Assembly (NCBI RefSeq): GCF_900094795.1
Contig: NZ_FMBC01000030.1
Location: forward strand, 1 to 63,678
Source: Kosakonia oryziphila
Lineage (GTDB): Bacteria > Pseudomonadota > Gammaproteobacteria > Enterobacterales > Enterobacteriaceae
Direction: 5' to 3'
DNA: 63,678 bases
Numbering within the stretch: the first letter of the stretch is position 1; every line of letters begins with the position of its first letter. This document shows positions 20,450-33,441 of this stretch, piece after piece. Both the position numbers and the translations under genes were made by a program. A model generated the notes under the pieces. It saw only the letters and a program-made list of their open reading frames with translations, searched no databases and was not told the DNA's origin.

Positions 20450-21818
20450 CAGCCTGTCGCTCAAGATTTTACTGGCTTTTATCACCGGTGTGCTGCTCAG
20501 CATAGCGCTGTTGATCCTGTTCGGTATGGTGGTGAATGAGCGTTTGCCGGGAATGCATCTGACCGATTACACCAGGGCTTTAGCCCGCCAGTTGCAATTT
20601 GATACGCATGGTCAGCCGATCGGTTTTCGCGAAGGAACTGATTATCCTCTGTGGATCTACAGCAGTTTCAAAGAGGAACTGGCTTACCGGGTTGTGGATA
20701 CCGACGGCAAAGTGGCATTGATGTCGCCGGGTGCACAGCGCTGGCCGCTGATACCACAACTGAATGCGCCGGTTGCGGGCAACTTCAAGTTTCAGTTGCA
20801 GGGCATGGATTATCGCGGCATCAGCAATCTTTATTTAATAGAGGGGAAGCGCTGGTTTATCCAGGTCAGCGCCAGTTCGCGTATTGTCGATTTTTTGCAC
20901 CATGGGTTTGCTCTGCCGTTTATTCGTTTTGGTATTGAGTTGTTTAGCCTGGTGCTGTTTGTGGTGTTCGGTTTGTGCGCCTGGGTGACGCTGGCCTGGT
21001 CGCTACGACCGCTGCGACAGGCGTCTGCCGGAGCCGCCACTATCTCGCCACGCTCGCTGCATGCCCGTTTGCCAACAGCGGGCGTTCCTATGGAGATTTT
21101 TCCGCTGATCGACAGTTTTAACCAGGCACTGGCCCGGCTGGAGACGGGGTTTCGCAATCAGCAGGATTTTCTGGCGAAGGCCGCTCATGAACTGAAGACA
21201 CCGCTAACGCTGATTCGCGCTGAAGTGGAGTTGATGAGTGACTGTGCCGAGGTTCGCGAACTGCTGCTGGCACGCGTAGAACATCTTTCCCGCCAGGTTC
21301 AGCAACTGCTGATTCTCGCGGAGGCCAGCGAGCCGCTCAGCTACCAATTCGCGCCCGTTGATGTGGCGGATGTCGCCCGCGATAGCGCGCGATTCTTGCA
21401 ACGCATTGCCGAGGAGACGCGCGTCAATCTGACGCTTACCTTCAGGAATGCCACCGTGGTGTGGAATGCCGATCGCGGTGCATTGTTTACCCTATTGAAA
21501 AACCTGATGGAAAACGCGATCCAGCATGCGCCAACGGGGAGTGATGTGCAGGTAGAAATTAATACGCAGACCATCACGCTTCGCGATCGAGGGCCGGGCG
21601 TGGCCAGAGACGAACTGCCTTTATTGTTTACGCGTTTCTGGCGCGGCGCACACCGACGCGATAGCGGCGCCGGGCTGGGGCTGGCGATCTGCCAGGAAAT
21701 TGCCGTGGCCCATGGCTGGACGCTGACGGCCGAAAATGCCCGGCCAGGTCTTCGGCTGAGGTTATGTGTGATGGGGGAGCGAGTGTCACTTTTTGCATCT
21801 CGCATCCGGCGTGCATGA
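20421..21818 (+). CDS. Two-component sensor histidine kinase
   Basis: A 465-aa membrane kinase overlapping the regulator by 29 bases. The order is: first span (about residues 12-35), a periplasmic sensor domain (about 36-165), second span (about 170-195), HAMP linker, HisKA with His256 in KAAHELKTPLTLIRAEVEL, and HATPase with NLMENAIQHAP, DRGPGV and GAGLGLAICQEIA. The sensor part is not one I recognise. Pairing with a MipA/OmpV barrel suggests an envelope signal, which is inference. Confidence 0.92.
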   Translation: MPFGKISRFNSLSLKILLAFITGVLLSIALLILFGMVVNERLPGMHLTDYTRALARQLQFDTHGQPIGFREGTDYPLWIYSSFKEELAYRVVDTDGKVALMSPGAQRWPLIPQLNAPVAGNFKFQLQGMDYRGISNLYLIEGKRWFIQVSASSRIVDFLHHGFALPFIRFGIELFSLVLFVVFGLCAWVTLAWSLRPLRQASAGAATISPRSLHARLPTAGVPMEIFPLIDSFNQALARLETGFRNQQDFLAKAAHELKTPLTLIRAEVELMSDCAEVRELLLARVEHLSRQVQQLLILAEASEPLSYQFAPVDVADVARDSARFLQRIAEETRVNLTLTFRNATVVWNADRGALFTLLKNLMENAIQHAPTGSDVQVEINTQTITLRDRGPGVARDELPLLFTRFWRGAHRRDSGAGLGLAICQEIAVAHGWTLTAENARPGLRLRLCVMGERVSLFASRIRRA

Positions 21819-22033
21819 TGTTCAGATATTCTGAGTATTGCCAACAAATCTCCTGACTTTCTCTGCTGGTATTACAAACTTAATATCTCTCTGTTGATAC
21901 CCGTGATACACCTGTCATGGCGAACAACCGGATCGGCCCGGATTTCGATCTGCGCAGTACCACCAGATAAGAAAGGGCCGAGCTAAAACCGGGAAGCCGC
22001 ATGCGACTCCCCGGCCCATAAAGGAGATTTAGC

Positions 22034-23425
22034 ATGGCATATGTAACAACAAACCCGTATACCGGCGAAGTCGTTAAGACGTTCCCGGATGCCACCGATG
22101 CTGAAGTTAACGACGCGATAGAACGCTCTCATCGTGCTTTTAGTGAGTGGAAAAATGTTTCATTTGCGCAGCGCGGCGCGATTTTGCAGAATGCAGCCAA
22201 CCTGTTACGCCAGCAAAAAGATGATCTTGCGCAGTTGCTTACGCTTGAAATGGGAAAGCTGATTTCAGAAGCGCGAGCGGAAGTCGAGCTGTCGGCGCAA
22301 ATTTTTGAATACTACGTACATAATGCCGAAAAACTTCTGGTGCCGGAAGTCCTTCCTGTGGAAAACCCGGAAGAAGCCACAGCGAAAATAGTGCATGAAC
22401 CGCTGGGTGTACTGCTCGCGATCGAGCCGTGGAATTTCCCGTACTATCAAATCGCCCGCATCATTGCTCCTCAACTCTCCGCCGGTAATACCATCCTGTT
22501 AAAACATGCGTCGAATGTTCCGCAAAGTGCCGCGCGGTTTGAGCGTTTGATGAAAGAGGCCGGTCTGGTGGATGGCGGATTTATTAATCTCTATGCAACC
22601 CGTCACCATATCGAACTGATACTTAATGACCCACGGGTACAGGGCGTGGCGTTAACCGGATCTGAGGGCGCGGGCGCAACCGTTGCTCAGCAAGCGGCGA
22701 AGGCGCTGAAAAAATCCACGCTGGAACTTGGTGGGGCAGATGCGTTTATCGTGCTTGCCGATGCCGATATCGAAAAAGCGGCGAAGTGGGGCGTATTTGG
22801 TCGCCACTGGAATGGCGGGCAAGTTTGCGTCTCATCGAAACGCATGATCGTTGTTGATGAGGTGTATGACCAGTTTGTTGACCATTACATCAATGGTGTT
22901 GCCGCATTGCAGGCGGGCGATCCGCTGGATGAAAACACAACGCTGGCACCGCTCTCATCGCAACAGGCCGCTGATGAAGTTAAAGAGAAAATCAGCCTGG
23001 CCATTGCGCATGGCGCACAGGCGCTGGAAGTTGGACCGAAAGTCCCGAATCACGGGGCATTTGTACAGCCGACGATCCTGACCAATGTGACGCCAGACAA
23101 TCCGGCTTACCATATGGAGTTCTTCGGCCCCGTGTCGATGATCTTCAGAGCCAAAAACGAAGACGACGCGGTGCGGATTGCCAATGACTCGCCGTTTGGC
23201 CTTGGTGGTTCTGTCTTCACCCGCGATACCGCGCACGGTGAAGCACTGGCCAGTCGCATCTCTACTGGCATGGTGTATATCAATCACCCAACGCGTGTTA
23301 AAGCCGATCTCCCGTTTGGCGGGGTTCGCCGTTCCGGTTATGGTCGCGAATTAACTGGGCTGGGGATTAAAGAGTTCGTCAACCATAAGTTGATTTCGGT
23401 TGTCGATATTGATGCCGAGTTTTAA
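22034..23425 (+). CDS. NAD(P)-dependent aldehyde dehydrogenase, succinate-semialdehyde dehydrogenase-like
   Basis: A 463-aa ALDH, likely oxidising succinate semialdehyde or a related omega-acid aldehyde. Cofactor and active-site features include IEPWNFPYYQIAR, TGSEGAGATVAQQ, Glu in LELGGADAFIVL, nucleophile Cys265 in GGQVCVSSKRM and the C-terminal FGGVRRSGYGREL. It resembles the short Sad/YneI group rather than GabD. AAAGGAG precedes the ATG. No partner gene adjoins it; it fills the space left where potABC and most of potD are missing. Confidence 0.88.
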   Translation: MAYVTTNPYTGEVVKTFPDATDAEVNDAIERSHRAFSEWKNVSFAQRGAILQNAANLLRQQKDDLAQLLTLEMGKLISEARAEVELSAQIFEYYVHNAEKLLVPEVLPVENPEEATAKIVHEPLGVLLAIEPWNFPYYQIARIIAPQLSAGNTILLKHASNVPQSAARFERLMKEAGLVDGGFINLYATRHHIELILNDPRVQGVALTGSEGAGATVAQQAAKALKKSTLELGGADAFIVLADADIEKAAKWGVFGRHWNGGQVCVSSKRMIVVDEVYDQFVDHYINGVAALQAGDPLDENTTLAPLSSQQAADEVKEKISLAIAHGAQALEVGPKVPNHGAFVQPTILTNVTPDNPAYHMEFFGPVSMIFRAKNEDDAVRIANDSPFGLGGSVFTRDTAHGEALASRISTGMVYINHPTRVKADLPFGGVRRSGYGRELTGLGIKEFVNHKLISVVDIDAEF

Positions 23426-23474
23426 CTGCGCGAGGAGCCAGATCCTATCGGTTCGGCTCCCCAGGTAACGCGAC

Positions 23475-23495
23475 GCGGCCCACATTCCGGGCCGC
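23475..23495. terminator. Hairpin between the aldehyde dehydrogenase and potD remnant
   Basis: GCGGCCC and GGGCCGC form a strong 7-bp stem with a 7-nt loop, followed by GGTTTGC. It lies between the dehydrogenase stop and the tail of the potD remnant and could serve either strand. Confidence 0.5.
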
Positions 23496-23505
23496 GGTTT
23501 GCGGC

Positions 23506-23730
23506 TTAGCGTCCAGCTTTTAACTTCTGGTAATACCCTTCATAAATAGCGCTGGCGCTGCCGACATCATTTTGCCATTCCCCCCTTGCTAAGGGTTTCC
23601 GCATCCGGGTAAAGCGAGCCATTTCCAGCGATGTAACGGCCTGACGGGTAACAACATACACCGAGCCATTTCATACCATGCCGAGGAAGTACGCGCCCGC
23701 TGCGAGCAGGTTGCGTGATGATTTTTCTCT
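23506..23730 (-). pseudogene. potD: Remnant of potD (spermidine/putrescine-binding protein)
   Basis: Three blocks of PotD can be read on the minus strand in the right order but with most of the protein missing. At about 23720-23676 SSRNLLAAGAYFLGM matches the signal peptide. At about 23672-23640 NGSVYVVTRQA matches the NGSAFVARQAG region. From about 23624 to 23506 SLYPDAETLSKGEWQNDVG continues to YYQKLKAGR-stop, the C-terminus. The expected start codon is AGA, and frames differ between blocks. potA, potB and potC, which normally separate it from pepT, are gone. Confidence 0.88.
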
Positions 23731-23959
23731 ATTTACGCTGTCCCGTGTTTGTGCATCGAATGGCATATTGGAGGCGGAATTTGTGGTTAACCACCTTAAG
23801 GGTTGCGCACGATTTAAGGGCTGGCATTCTATGGCAACGGCATTTCCGGTGTGAGAGCAATTTTGAAAATACACTCGTTTACGGGGTAAAGGTGACTTGA
23901 CGCAATATTTATCTTTTCATGCTTACTGATAATGTTGTGACATTTTGTTGGGGGGCTTC

Positions 23960-25186
23960 ATGGATAAATTATTAGAGCGTTTTTTACAGTACGTTTCTCT
24001 GGATACTCAATCTAAGCCCGGCGTCCGCCAGGTGCCAAGTACGGACGGTCAGTGGAAGCTCCTGCGTTTACTTCAGGCCCAACTGGAAGAGATGGGGCTG
24101 GAAAATGTGACGTTAAGCGACAAAGGCACGGTAATGGCGAAGCTGCCTGCAAACGTGCAAACGCCGGTTCCGGCGATCGGTTTTATTTCCCATGTGGATA
24201 CTTCTCCGGATTGCAGCGGGAAAAACGTTAATCCACAAATCCTTGAAAACTATCGCGGCGGCGATATTGCGCTCGGCGTTGGCGATGAAATTCTTTCACC
24301 GGTGATGTTCCCGGTGCTGCATCAGTTGTTGGGGCAGACGCTGATTACCACTGACGGGAAAACGTTGCTCGGCGCGGATGATAAAGCGGGCATCGCGGAA
24401 ATCATGACTGCGCTGGCAGTGCTGAAAAAGAAAAATATTCCGCACGGCGATATCTGCGTGGCGTTCACCCCGGACGAGGAAGTCGGTAAAGGGGCGAAAC
24501 ATTTTGACGTTGAAGCTTTTGGCGCGAAATGGGCATATACCGTCGATGGCGGCGGCGTAGGCGAGCTGGAGTATGAGAACTTCAACGCCGCATCGGTAGA
24601 TATCAAAATTGTCGGCAACAACGTGCATCCGGGCACGGCGAAAGGGGTGATGGTCAACGCTCTGACGCTCGCCAGTAAGATCCATGCGCTGGTGCCGGAA
24701 GAAGAGAGCCCGGAACAGACAGAAGGCTATGAGGGTTTCTATCATCTGACCAGCATCAAAGGCACGGTTGAACGCGCCGATATGCATTACATCATCCGTG
24801 ATTTTGATCGTAAGGCCTTCGAAGCACGTAAACGTAAAATGATGGAAATCGCCAAAAAAGTGGGAAAAGGGCTGCATCCTGATTGCTATATCGAACTGAC
24901 GATTGAAGACAGCTACTACAACATGCGCGATAAGGTCGTAGAATTCCCGCATATCCTGGAAGTCGCCCAACAGGCGATGCGCGACTGCGATATCGAACCG
25001 GACTTGAAACCGATTCGCGGCGGCACCGACGGCGCGCAGCTCTCCTTTATGGGATTGCCGTGCCCGAACCTGTTTACCGGCGGCTATAACTACCACGGCA
25101 AGCATGAATTTGTGACGCTGGAAGGAATGGAAAAGGCGGTGCGGGTGATTGTCCGTATCGCCGGGTTGACCGCCAAAGGGCTGTAA
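23960..25186 (+). CDS. pepT: Peptidase T (tripeptide aminopeptidase)
   Basis: A 408-aa M20 metallopeptidase releasing the N-terminal residue from tripeptides in the cytosol. Zinc-site segments include [43 protein letters not shown] (with the catalytic Glu pair) and the final His in NYHGKHEFV. The start [14 protein letters not shown] was chosen by family alignment, five codons inside the open frame. It stands alone; in E. coli the divergent neighbour would be potA, here lost. Confidence 0.95.
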   Translation: MDKLLERFLQYVSLDTQSKPGVRQVPSTDGQWKLLRLLQAQLEEMGLENVTLSDKGTVMAKLPANVQTPVPAIGFISHVDTSPDCSGKNVNPQILENYRGGDIALGVGDEILSPVMFPVLHQLLGQTLITTDGKTLLGADDKAGIAEIMTALAVLKKKNIPHGDICVAFTPDEEVGKGAKHFDVEAFGAKWAYTVDGGGVGELEYENFNAASVDIKIVGNNVHPGTAKGVMVNALTLASKIHALVPEEESPEQTEGYEGFYHLTSIKGTVERADMHYIIRDFDRKAFEARKRKMMEIAKKVGKGLHPDCYIELTIEDSYYNMRDKVVEFPHILEVAQQAMRDCDIEPDLKPIRGGTDGAQLSFMGLPCPNLFTGGYNYHGKHEFVTLEGMEKAVRVIVRIAGLTAKGL

Positions 25187-25198
25187 ACCCCCAGCAAA

Positions 25199-25290
25199 TA
25201 CCCGGTGGCGCTATGCCCCCGGGTCAGTGAAATAGCGGAACTTTGACGGGTTTTCAATGCCGGATAAGACGCAACCGCCTCCGGCGTTTA
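25199..25290. repeat. Pair of REP-like palindromes between pepT and roxA
   Basis: ACCCGG/CCGGGT arms enclosing TGGCGCTATGCCC lie at 25199-25224, and GCCGGA/TCCGGC enclosing TAAGACGCAACCGCC lie at 25259-25285. Both have the look of REP units, and their close spacing suggests a BIME-type cluster at the meeting point of two convergent genes. Confidence 0.65.
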
Positions 25291-26412
25291 TTAATCCTCG
25301 AAGAACCAGTAACCGCTGTTAACCAGCGCGGCGAGCATAGCGAGGAATGATGGGTCTTCCAGCGCATCGCCAAAGTTCTCTCCGGTTAACACGACGTCAC
25401 TTGCCAGCGCGTTCAGCGCCGGGCGGTGCGGCGTATCTACTTTCTCACCGTTAACGAAGACGTCTTCGCCAATACGTAATACGCGCAGGCCACCCAGACG
25501 CACCAGCTTGTCGCCCTGTTGCAGCGCATCATAGATTTCATCCGGCTGATACGGCGGTTCCGGCGGTGCGACATCCAGCTCATGGCGCGACTGAGAGATA
25601 AACTCGCCCAGCCAGTCGTTGAACTGTGCGGGCTGGTTGATCAAGTTCAGCATCATCTCTCGCAGTTTATCCACCTCTTCCGGCAGAATATCTGCTGGAT
25701 GCATACGCTGCGGCACATCCGGATCGCTGTAACGCTGGCTGCCTAATTCATGCTGTAAAACGTAATCGGCAAAACCACTGATCAATTCGCGGGCGCTTGG
25801 CGCGCGAAAACCTACCGAATAGTTCAGCGAATTTTCCAGCGAATAGCCTTCATGCGGGAATCCTGGTGGAATATAGAGAATATCGCCCGGCTCCAGCTCT
25901 TCATCGATAATCGCCTCGAATGGATCAACCTGGAGCAAATCCGGGTGTGGGCAGTGTTGTTTGAGCGGCGTTTTTTCACCTACGCGCCAGCGACGACGCC
26001 CAGTGCCCTGAATAATAAACACATCGTACTGGTCGAGGTGTGGGCCTACGCCGCCACCTGGCACCGAGAATGAGATCATCAGATCGTCGGTACGCCAGTC
26101 GGGCAGAGCGTGGAACGGACGCATCAGCGCGGCGGCAGGCTGATGCCAGTGGTTTACCGCCTGCACCAGCAGCGACCAGTTGTTTTCGCCCAGATGGTCA
26201 TAGCTCTGGAACGGCCCGTGTTCGACCTGCCATTTGCCATCAAGATGGCTAACCAGTCGGCTGTCCACTTCATTTTCCATTGCCAGCCCGGCCAGTTCGT
26301 CAGGGCTGATGGGATCGACGAAATTTTTAATTCCGCGTTTCAGCACTACCGGGCGTTTTTGCCAGTAGCGTTGAATAAAATCCGGCCAGTTTATTTCTAC
26401 ATGATATTCCAT
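25291..26412 (-). CDS. roxA: Ribosomal protein uL16 3-hydroxylase (RoxA)
   Basis: A 373-aa JmjC-type 2-oxoglutarate/Fe(II) oxygenase that hydroxylates an arginine of ribosomal protein L16. The iron ligands are in GGGVGPHLDQYDVF (HxD), and the distal His in GFPHEGYSLENSLNYSVGF. The C-terminal region DVAPPEPPYQPDEIYDAL and the WFFED end match E. coli YcfD. The start MEYHVEINWPDF was picked by alignment, five codons inside the frame. Confidence 0.95.
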   Translation of the reverse strand: MEYHVEINWPDFIQRYWQKRPVVLKRGIKNFVDPISPDELAGLAMENEVDSRLVSHLDGKWQVEHGPFQSYDHLGENNWSLLVQAVNHWHQPAAALMRPFHALPDWRTDDLMISFSVPGGGVGPHLDQYDVFIIQGTGRRRWRVGEKTPLKQHCPHPDLLQVDPFEAIIDEELEPGDILYIPPGFPHEGYSLENSLNYSVGFRAPSARELISGFADYVLQHELGSQRYSDPDVPQRMHPADILPEEVDKLREMMLNLINQPAQFNDWLGEFISQSRHELDVAPPEPPYQPDEIYDALQQGDKLVRLGGLRVLRIGEDVFVNGEKVDTPHRPALNALASDVVLTGENFGDALEDPSFLAMLAALVNSGYWFFED

Positions 26413-26504
26413 ATGCGTTCCCGGCAAATAATCAGTGGCTGAATAAAAGATTATAGTAATGCTGATGCGCTATTTTGTCTGCGCAACAGGGTGGAATAAC
26501 AAGA

Positions 26505-26528
26505 AAAAGGGGCGAATTCGCCCCTTTT
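26505..26528 (-). terminator. Terminator after phoQ
   Basis: A perfect palindrome, AAAAGGGGCG-AATT-CGCCCCTTTT, lies downstream of phoQ and upstream of roxA. The flanking A- and T-tracts make it an intrinsic terminator usable on both strands. Confidence 0.88.
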
Positions 26529-26557
26529 GCACAATCTATAACTCTAAGTGACGGCGG

Positions 26558-28021
26558 TCAGTCACTGGTAGCGCTGGTATGCTGCCGGCCAAAAATCACT
26601 TCCATTCTGGCTCCGCCAAGCATGCTCTCGCCAGTTAGAATTTGCCCTTCATACTGGTCAACGATCTCCCGCGCTACGGAAAGCCCGACGCCCTGACCGG
26701 GACGCAGTGTATCGGCGCGCTGCCCGCGATCAAAAACCATTTCACGTTTAGTCATCGGGATACCCGGGCCATCGTCTTCAACCACAATATGTAACGTATC
26801 TTCGGTTTGGTGGGCGGAAACTTCGACAAATTCAAGGCAGTATTTGCAGGCATTATCCAGCAGATTGCCCATCACTTCCATAAAGTCATTCTGCTCGCCA
26901 ACAAAGCTGATTTCCGGCGAGATATCAAGTGTAATATTCACACCTTTGCGTTGGTAAACCTTGTTCAGCGCCGATGTGAGGCTATCGAGCAATGGCGCAA
27001 TGGGATGCAATTCGCGGCTCAACAGCCCGCTGCTGCCGCGCATCGTCGCCCGATGCAGGTAGTAACCAATTTGCTGCGAAATACGGCTGATCTGCTCCAG
27101 CATTAAGGGTTCAGCTTCGCCAAGACTCATCTTCTCGCTGCGCAGCGATCGTAATGTGCTCTGCAATACCGCCAGCGGTGTTTTCAGGCTGTGGGTGAGG
27201 TCGGTCAGCGTCGTGCGATATTTGTCGTAGCGATCGCGCTCACTTTTCAATAGACGGTTCAGGTTGCTCACCAGGCTGGTCAGCTCGCGGGTGGTTTCCG
27301 GGTTGAGTTGCTCACGGTGATGCTCTTCCAGTTCGCGCACTTCCCGCGCCAGATCTTCAATCGGTCGCAGGCTCCACCATGCCGCCAGCCACAGCAATGG
27401 CACCACCAGCAACAGGTTAGCGGCCAGTACATAGATAAACCAGTTCCAGACCATATTGGAGCGGTTAAGCTCGACAGGAATGGTATCGACAACCACGATG
27501 GTCAGTTGCGGCATGCGTGCCGTAGCGGGATAAATATTCACTGCCACGGAGTGTGTCATTTCCGAGTTGCTGTCGTCGTTGCGGATCTCTTTCAGCTCTT
27601 CCGCAATGGAATGGTTGTCATCCACCAGCGTGCTGCTGGCATCGACATCGGCCTGGATTTCGTGGAAACCGTTGGTTGTCAGCCAGTCCGGTTCGATCAT
27701 CTGCTGCAACCACGGCACATCTTTCTGCGCCCAGATCAGTTTGTTGTTCTTATCATAGATAAGCGCCACCGTCGGGCTTTGCAGGCTAAGATTTTCCGGT
27801 AACTCAACACGGAGCTGGTTATTTTCCCACTTCGCCAGGGTGTAAAAGAGGTTACTTTCGCCGCGTAGCAGACGGAAGGTGGTTTTATCAAAACTGACGC
27901 TGTAACCCACCAGCGCCACCACGCCATACGCCAGCGAGAGCACCATCACTACGGCTGCTGTGGCGAGTAAAAAGCGAACCCGCAGTGACAGCGGCATGAT
28001 GTGTCGCAACAGACGCCTCAT
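26558..28021 (-). CDS. phoQ: Sensor kinase PhoQ
   Basis: A 487-aa inner-membrane kinase sensing low Mg2+, acidity and cationic peptides. Two spans (about residues 17-40 and 195-215) bound the periplasmic PAS-like domain with acidic patch [15 protein letters not shown]. The HisKA motif [15 protein letters not shown] and ATPase motifs [18 protein letters not shown] and [12 protein letters not shown] follow. It overlaps phoP by 4 bases, as in relatives, and is co-transcribed from the PhoP-boxed promoter. Confidence 0.97.
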   Translation of the reverse strand: MRRLLRHIMPLSLRVRFLLATAAVVMVLSLAYGVVALVGYSVSFDKTTFRLLRGESNLFYTLAKWENNQLRVELPENLSLQSPTVALIYDKNNKLIWAQKDVPWLQQMIEPDWLTTNGFHEIQADVDASSTLVDDNHSIAEELKEIRNDDSNSEMTHSVAVNIYPATARMPQLTIVVVDTIPVELNRSNMVWNWFIYVLAANLLLVVPLLWLAAWWSLRPIEDLAREVRELEEHHREQLNPETTRELTSLVSNLNRLLKSERDRYDKYRTTLTDLTHSLKTPLAVLQSTLRSLRSEKMSLGEAEPLMLEQISRISQQIGYYLHRATMRGSSGLLSRELHPIAPLLDSLTSALNKVYQRKGVNITLDISPEISFVGEQNDFMEVMGNLLDNACKYCLEFVEVSAHQTEDTLHIVVEDDGPGIPMTKREMVFDRGQRADTLRPGQGVGLSVAREIVDQYEGQILTGESMLGGARMEVIFGRQHTSATSD

Positions 28022-28692
28022 TTCGGCAATTCAAATAAATATCCCTGACCGCGCACCGTGGTGATGACGTCATTGGGATACAGCGACTGGATTTTTTTAC
28101 GCAACCGGCCCATCAACACGTCGATGGTATGGCTTTCGCGCAATTCTGCATCGGGATAAAGTTGCAACATCAAGGAATCTTTGCTTACCACTTTGCCACA
28201 GTTGCGGATCAGCGTTTCCATAATGGTGTATTCAAAGGCGGTGAGTTTCACCACTTCATCATTAACGGATAATTCCCGGCGTGAAAGATCGAGCTGGAAA
28301 GGCGGCATCGAGATCAGTTGCGAGGCCAGGCCGCTATTACGACGCATCAGCGCCTGAATACGCGCGACCACCTCTTCAATATGGAAGGGTTTGGTAACGT
28401 AGTCGTCGGCGCCCGCGCTCAACACTTCGACTTTATCCTGCCAGCCTTCGCGAGCGGTCAGAACCAATACCGGCAGTGAAACGTCATGGCTGCGCCAGCG
28501 GCGGATCAGCGACAGCCCATCTTCATCCGGCAGACCGAGATCGACAATGGCGATGTCTGGCAGATGTTCGTTCAGAAAGTAATCCGCTTCCCTGGCATCT
28601 TCCGCTGCGTCAACCTGGTGCCCCAGTTCCTGTAATTGAACCTTTAAGTGGTGGCGCAGCAGAGCATTATCTTCCACAACGAGAACGCGCAT
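28018..28692 (-). CDS. phoP: Response regulator PhoP
   Basis: A 224-aa OmpR-family regulator of virulence and Mg2+ genes. The receiver domain begins [16 protein letters not shown], with phosphoacceptor Asp in [19 protein letters not shown] and Lys in [13 protein letters not shown]. The winged helix ends with [13 protein letters not shown] and [14 protein letters not shown]. It is nearly identical to E. coli PhoP. The gene precedes phoQ and follows a consensus PhoP box at 28755. Confidence 0.97.
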   Translation of the reverse strand: MRVLVVEDNALLRHHLKVQLQELGHQVDAAEDAREADYFLNEHLPDIAIVDLGLPDEDGLSLIRRWRSHDVSLPVLVLTAREGWQDKVEVLSAGADDYVTKPFHIEEVVARIQALMRRNSGLASQLISMPPFQLDLSRRELSVNDEVVKLTAFEYTIMETLIRNCGKVVSKDSLMLQLYPDAELRESHTIDVLMGRLRKKIQSLYPNDVITTVRGQGYLFELPK

Positions 28693-28754
28693 CGTCAGAA
28701 CTCTCCGTATATTTTTGATGAAATAGTTTAACGCTGATTGTCAGGCGATGGGGA

Positions 28755-28771
28755 TAAACATTTACTAAACC
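28755..28771 (-). promoter_or_regulatory. PhoP box upstream of phoPQ
   Basis: On the minus strand GGTTTA-GTAAA-TGTTTA is an exact match to the (G/T)GTTTA-N5-(G/T)GTTTA direct repeat bound by PhoP. It lies about 63 bases before the phoP start, consistent with autoregulation known in relatives. Confidence 0.88.
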
Positions 28772-28784
28772 AGGAAGGAAGAAA

Positions 28785-28807
28785 CCCTCTTTTCAGGGAA
28801 AAGAGGG
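28785..28807 (-). terminator. Terminator after purB
   Basis: CCCTCTTTTC and its complement GAAAAGAGGG form a 10-bp stem with a 3-nt loop. On the minus strand the hairpin runs into TTTCTTCC, just beyond the purB stop. Confidence 0.8.
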
Positions 28808-28823
28808 CAGGCAGAATAATGGA

Positions 28824-30197
<1,374 letters not shown>

Positions 30198-30213
30198 TCA
30201 CAACTCCGGAAGG

Positions 30214-30843
30214 TTAACAATGAGCGAGAATTTGTTTGGCCTGTGTCAACAGGCGATTTCGGGAAAACATCAATTGCAGGCGGCCCCCGCCGACCTGATG
30301 CCACAGCACGGCGGCGCGGATCCCGGCGAGCAGCGTGGCGCGTACTTTTGCCTGCACCTGCGGGCTTTGCAGTACGGCGGGCGAGCCGGTGACCTGAATG
30401 CGCGGCCCCAGCGGGCTGATAACGTCAATATAAATAGCAGCCATCGCGCTGAGCAACGTCTCCGATTGCAGATCGAAGTGCTCAAGCTGGCGCTGTAATC
30501 CGGCAATGCGGTTACCGAGCGTCTCCATTGCTCCTTTATTGTCGGCAAGTTTACGCTCCAGCACCATCATAGAAAGAGTGTAGCGGGTTAATTCACCATT
30601 CAGACCCTGGCGACTGCTGGCATTCAGCACGCCAAGCAGTGTTTCCAGCCCAATATGCAGGTTGGTTTCACTGCCGCCGAACACGCTGAGCGTGGAGTCC
30701 GGGTTGAGATCGATAACGCTATTAAGCGAAACGTGCAGCGCGTCGGAGTCACAATGTCCCTGGTGCGCCAGTTGCTGCACCAGCTGTGCGGACTGGCAAA
30801 TGCCTGCCAGCGCGAGGGTAATATCGTAATAGTTCTTCGCCAC
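30214..30843 (-). CDS. hflD: High-frequency lysogenization protein HflD
   Basis: A 209-aa peripheral membrane protein which in E. coli inactivates phage lambda CII and is co-transcribed with pur[21 protein letters not shown] N-terminus from a GTG start, [40 protein letters not shown] and [20 protein letters not shown] identify it. The product ends ILAHC, four residues short of E. coli's LTPEL ending, which is a minor difference. It is helical throughout with no membrane span. Confidence 0.93.
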   Translation of the reverse strand: MAKNYYDITLALAGICQSAQLVQQLAHQGHCDSDALHVSLNSVIDLNPDSTLSVFGGSETNLHIGLETLLGVLNASSRQGLNGELTRYTLSMMVLERKLADNKGAMETLGNRIAGLQRQLEHFDLQSETLLSAMAAIYIDVISPLGPRIQVTGSPAVLQSPQVQAKVRATLLAGIRAAVLWHQVGGGRLQLMFSRNRLLTQAKQILAHC

Positions 30844-30916
30844 ACTCACTCCTTTCACTGCCCGCATCGTCAACTGCTGTGCGGGCTTTTGCCAGTCCAG
30901 TATTTACGCTAATTCG

Positions 30917-32586
<1,670 letters not shown>

Positions 32587-32594
<8 letters not shown>

Positions 32595-33255
32595 GGCTGG
32601 CTCCCTGGTAAGCGTCACGCCACTCGCCGTTAGCGAGGTTATCCAGCGTGTAATTCCCCATAGCGTAGCGGATGAGACGCAGGGTGGGAAACCCAACATG
32701 GGCGGTCATGCGGCGTACCTGGCGGTTTCGCCCTTCGTACAGCGTAATTTTCAGCCATGCGGTGGGGATCGATTTGCGCTCGCGGATCGGCGGATTGCGC
32801 GGCCATAACCAGTCTGGCTCATTGACCCGCTCAATACCTGCGGGCAGGGTTGGGCCGTCATTGAGGGTGACGCCGTTGCGCAGTGCGGCGATGGCCTCGT
32901 CAGTCGGTTCACCTTCCACCTGCACGTAATAAATTTTGCCGGTACGTTTGCCGGGCTGGGTAAGGCTTGCCTGTAGCGCGCCATCGTTAGTCAGTACCAG
33001 CAGCCCTTCGCTGTCGCGGTCAAGACGACCGGCGGCATACACGCCCTGGACCGGAATAAAATCTTTCAGCGTGCTGCGTCCGGCTTCGTCGGTAAATTGT
33101 GGCAAAACATCGTAGGGTTTATTGAACAAAATGACGCGTTTTGGTTGGCTTTGCCCGGAAGGTTTAGACGCTTGTCGCGAGCTGAATCGCTCAACCCGGT
33201 GATTTCTAAAAGAAGTTTTCTTCATGGTATTTTCAGTAGTTATCAATTCCCGCAT
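32587..33255 (-). CDS. rluE: 23S rRNA pseudouridine(2457) synthase RluE
   Basis: A 222-aa RsuA-family pseudouridine synthase modifying U2457. The catalytic Asp lies in [21 protein letters not shown], and the C-terminal [20 protein letters not shown] is the family signature. There is no S4 domain, as expected for Rlu[20 protein letters not shown] aligns with the E. coli start; the next ATG, ten codons on, is a possible alternative. The frame stays open much farther upstream antisense to icd, which was ignored. Confidence 0.95.
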
Positions 33256-33441
33256 TATAGCGGAATAACGATTGCCTTTCATGGAGCCTGAGTATCGGTT
33301 AGTATTGACGGGCTCATTACAATTCATTAACAAAAAACGGTTTGCTCTGTGTGATTCAGATAACAGGTGAACGGACGAAGTCTGAGCGCCCCGGCATGAA
33401 GTCAGCGAGCAAACAACCAGAAGCGCTCGAAGGAGAGGTGA

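Noticed and set aside
24296..25105. A 269-residue frame antisense to pepT
   Set aside because: Explained by codon bias of pepT; no start context and no domain.
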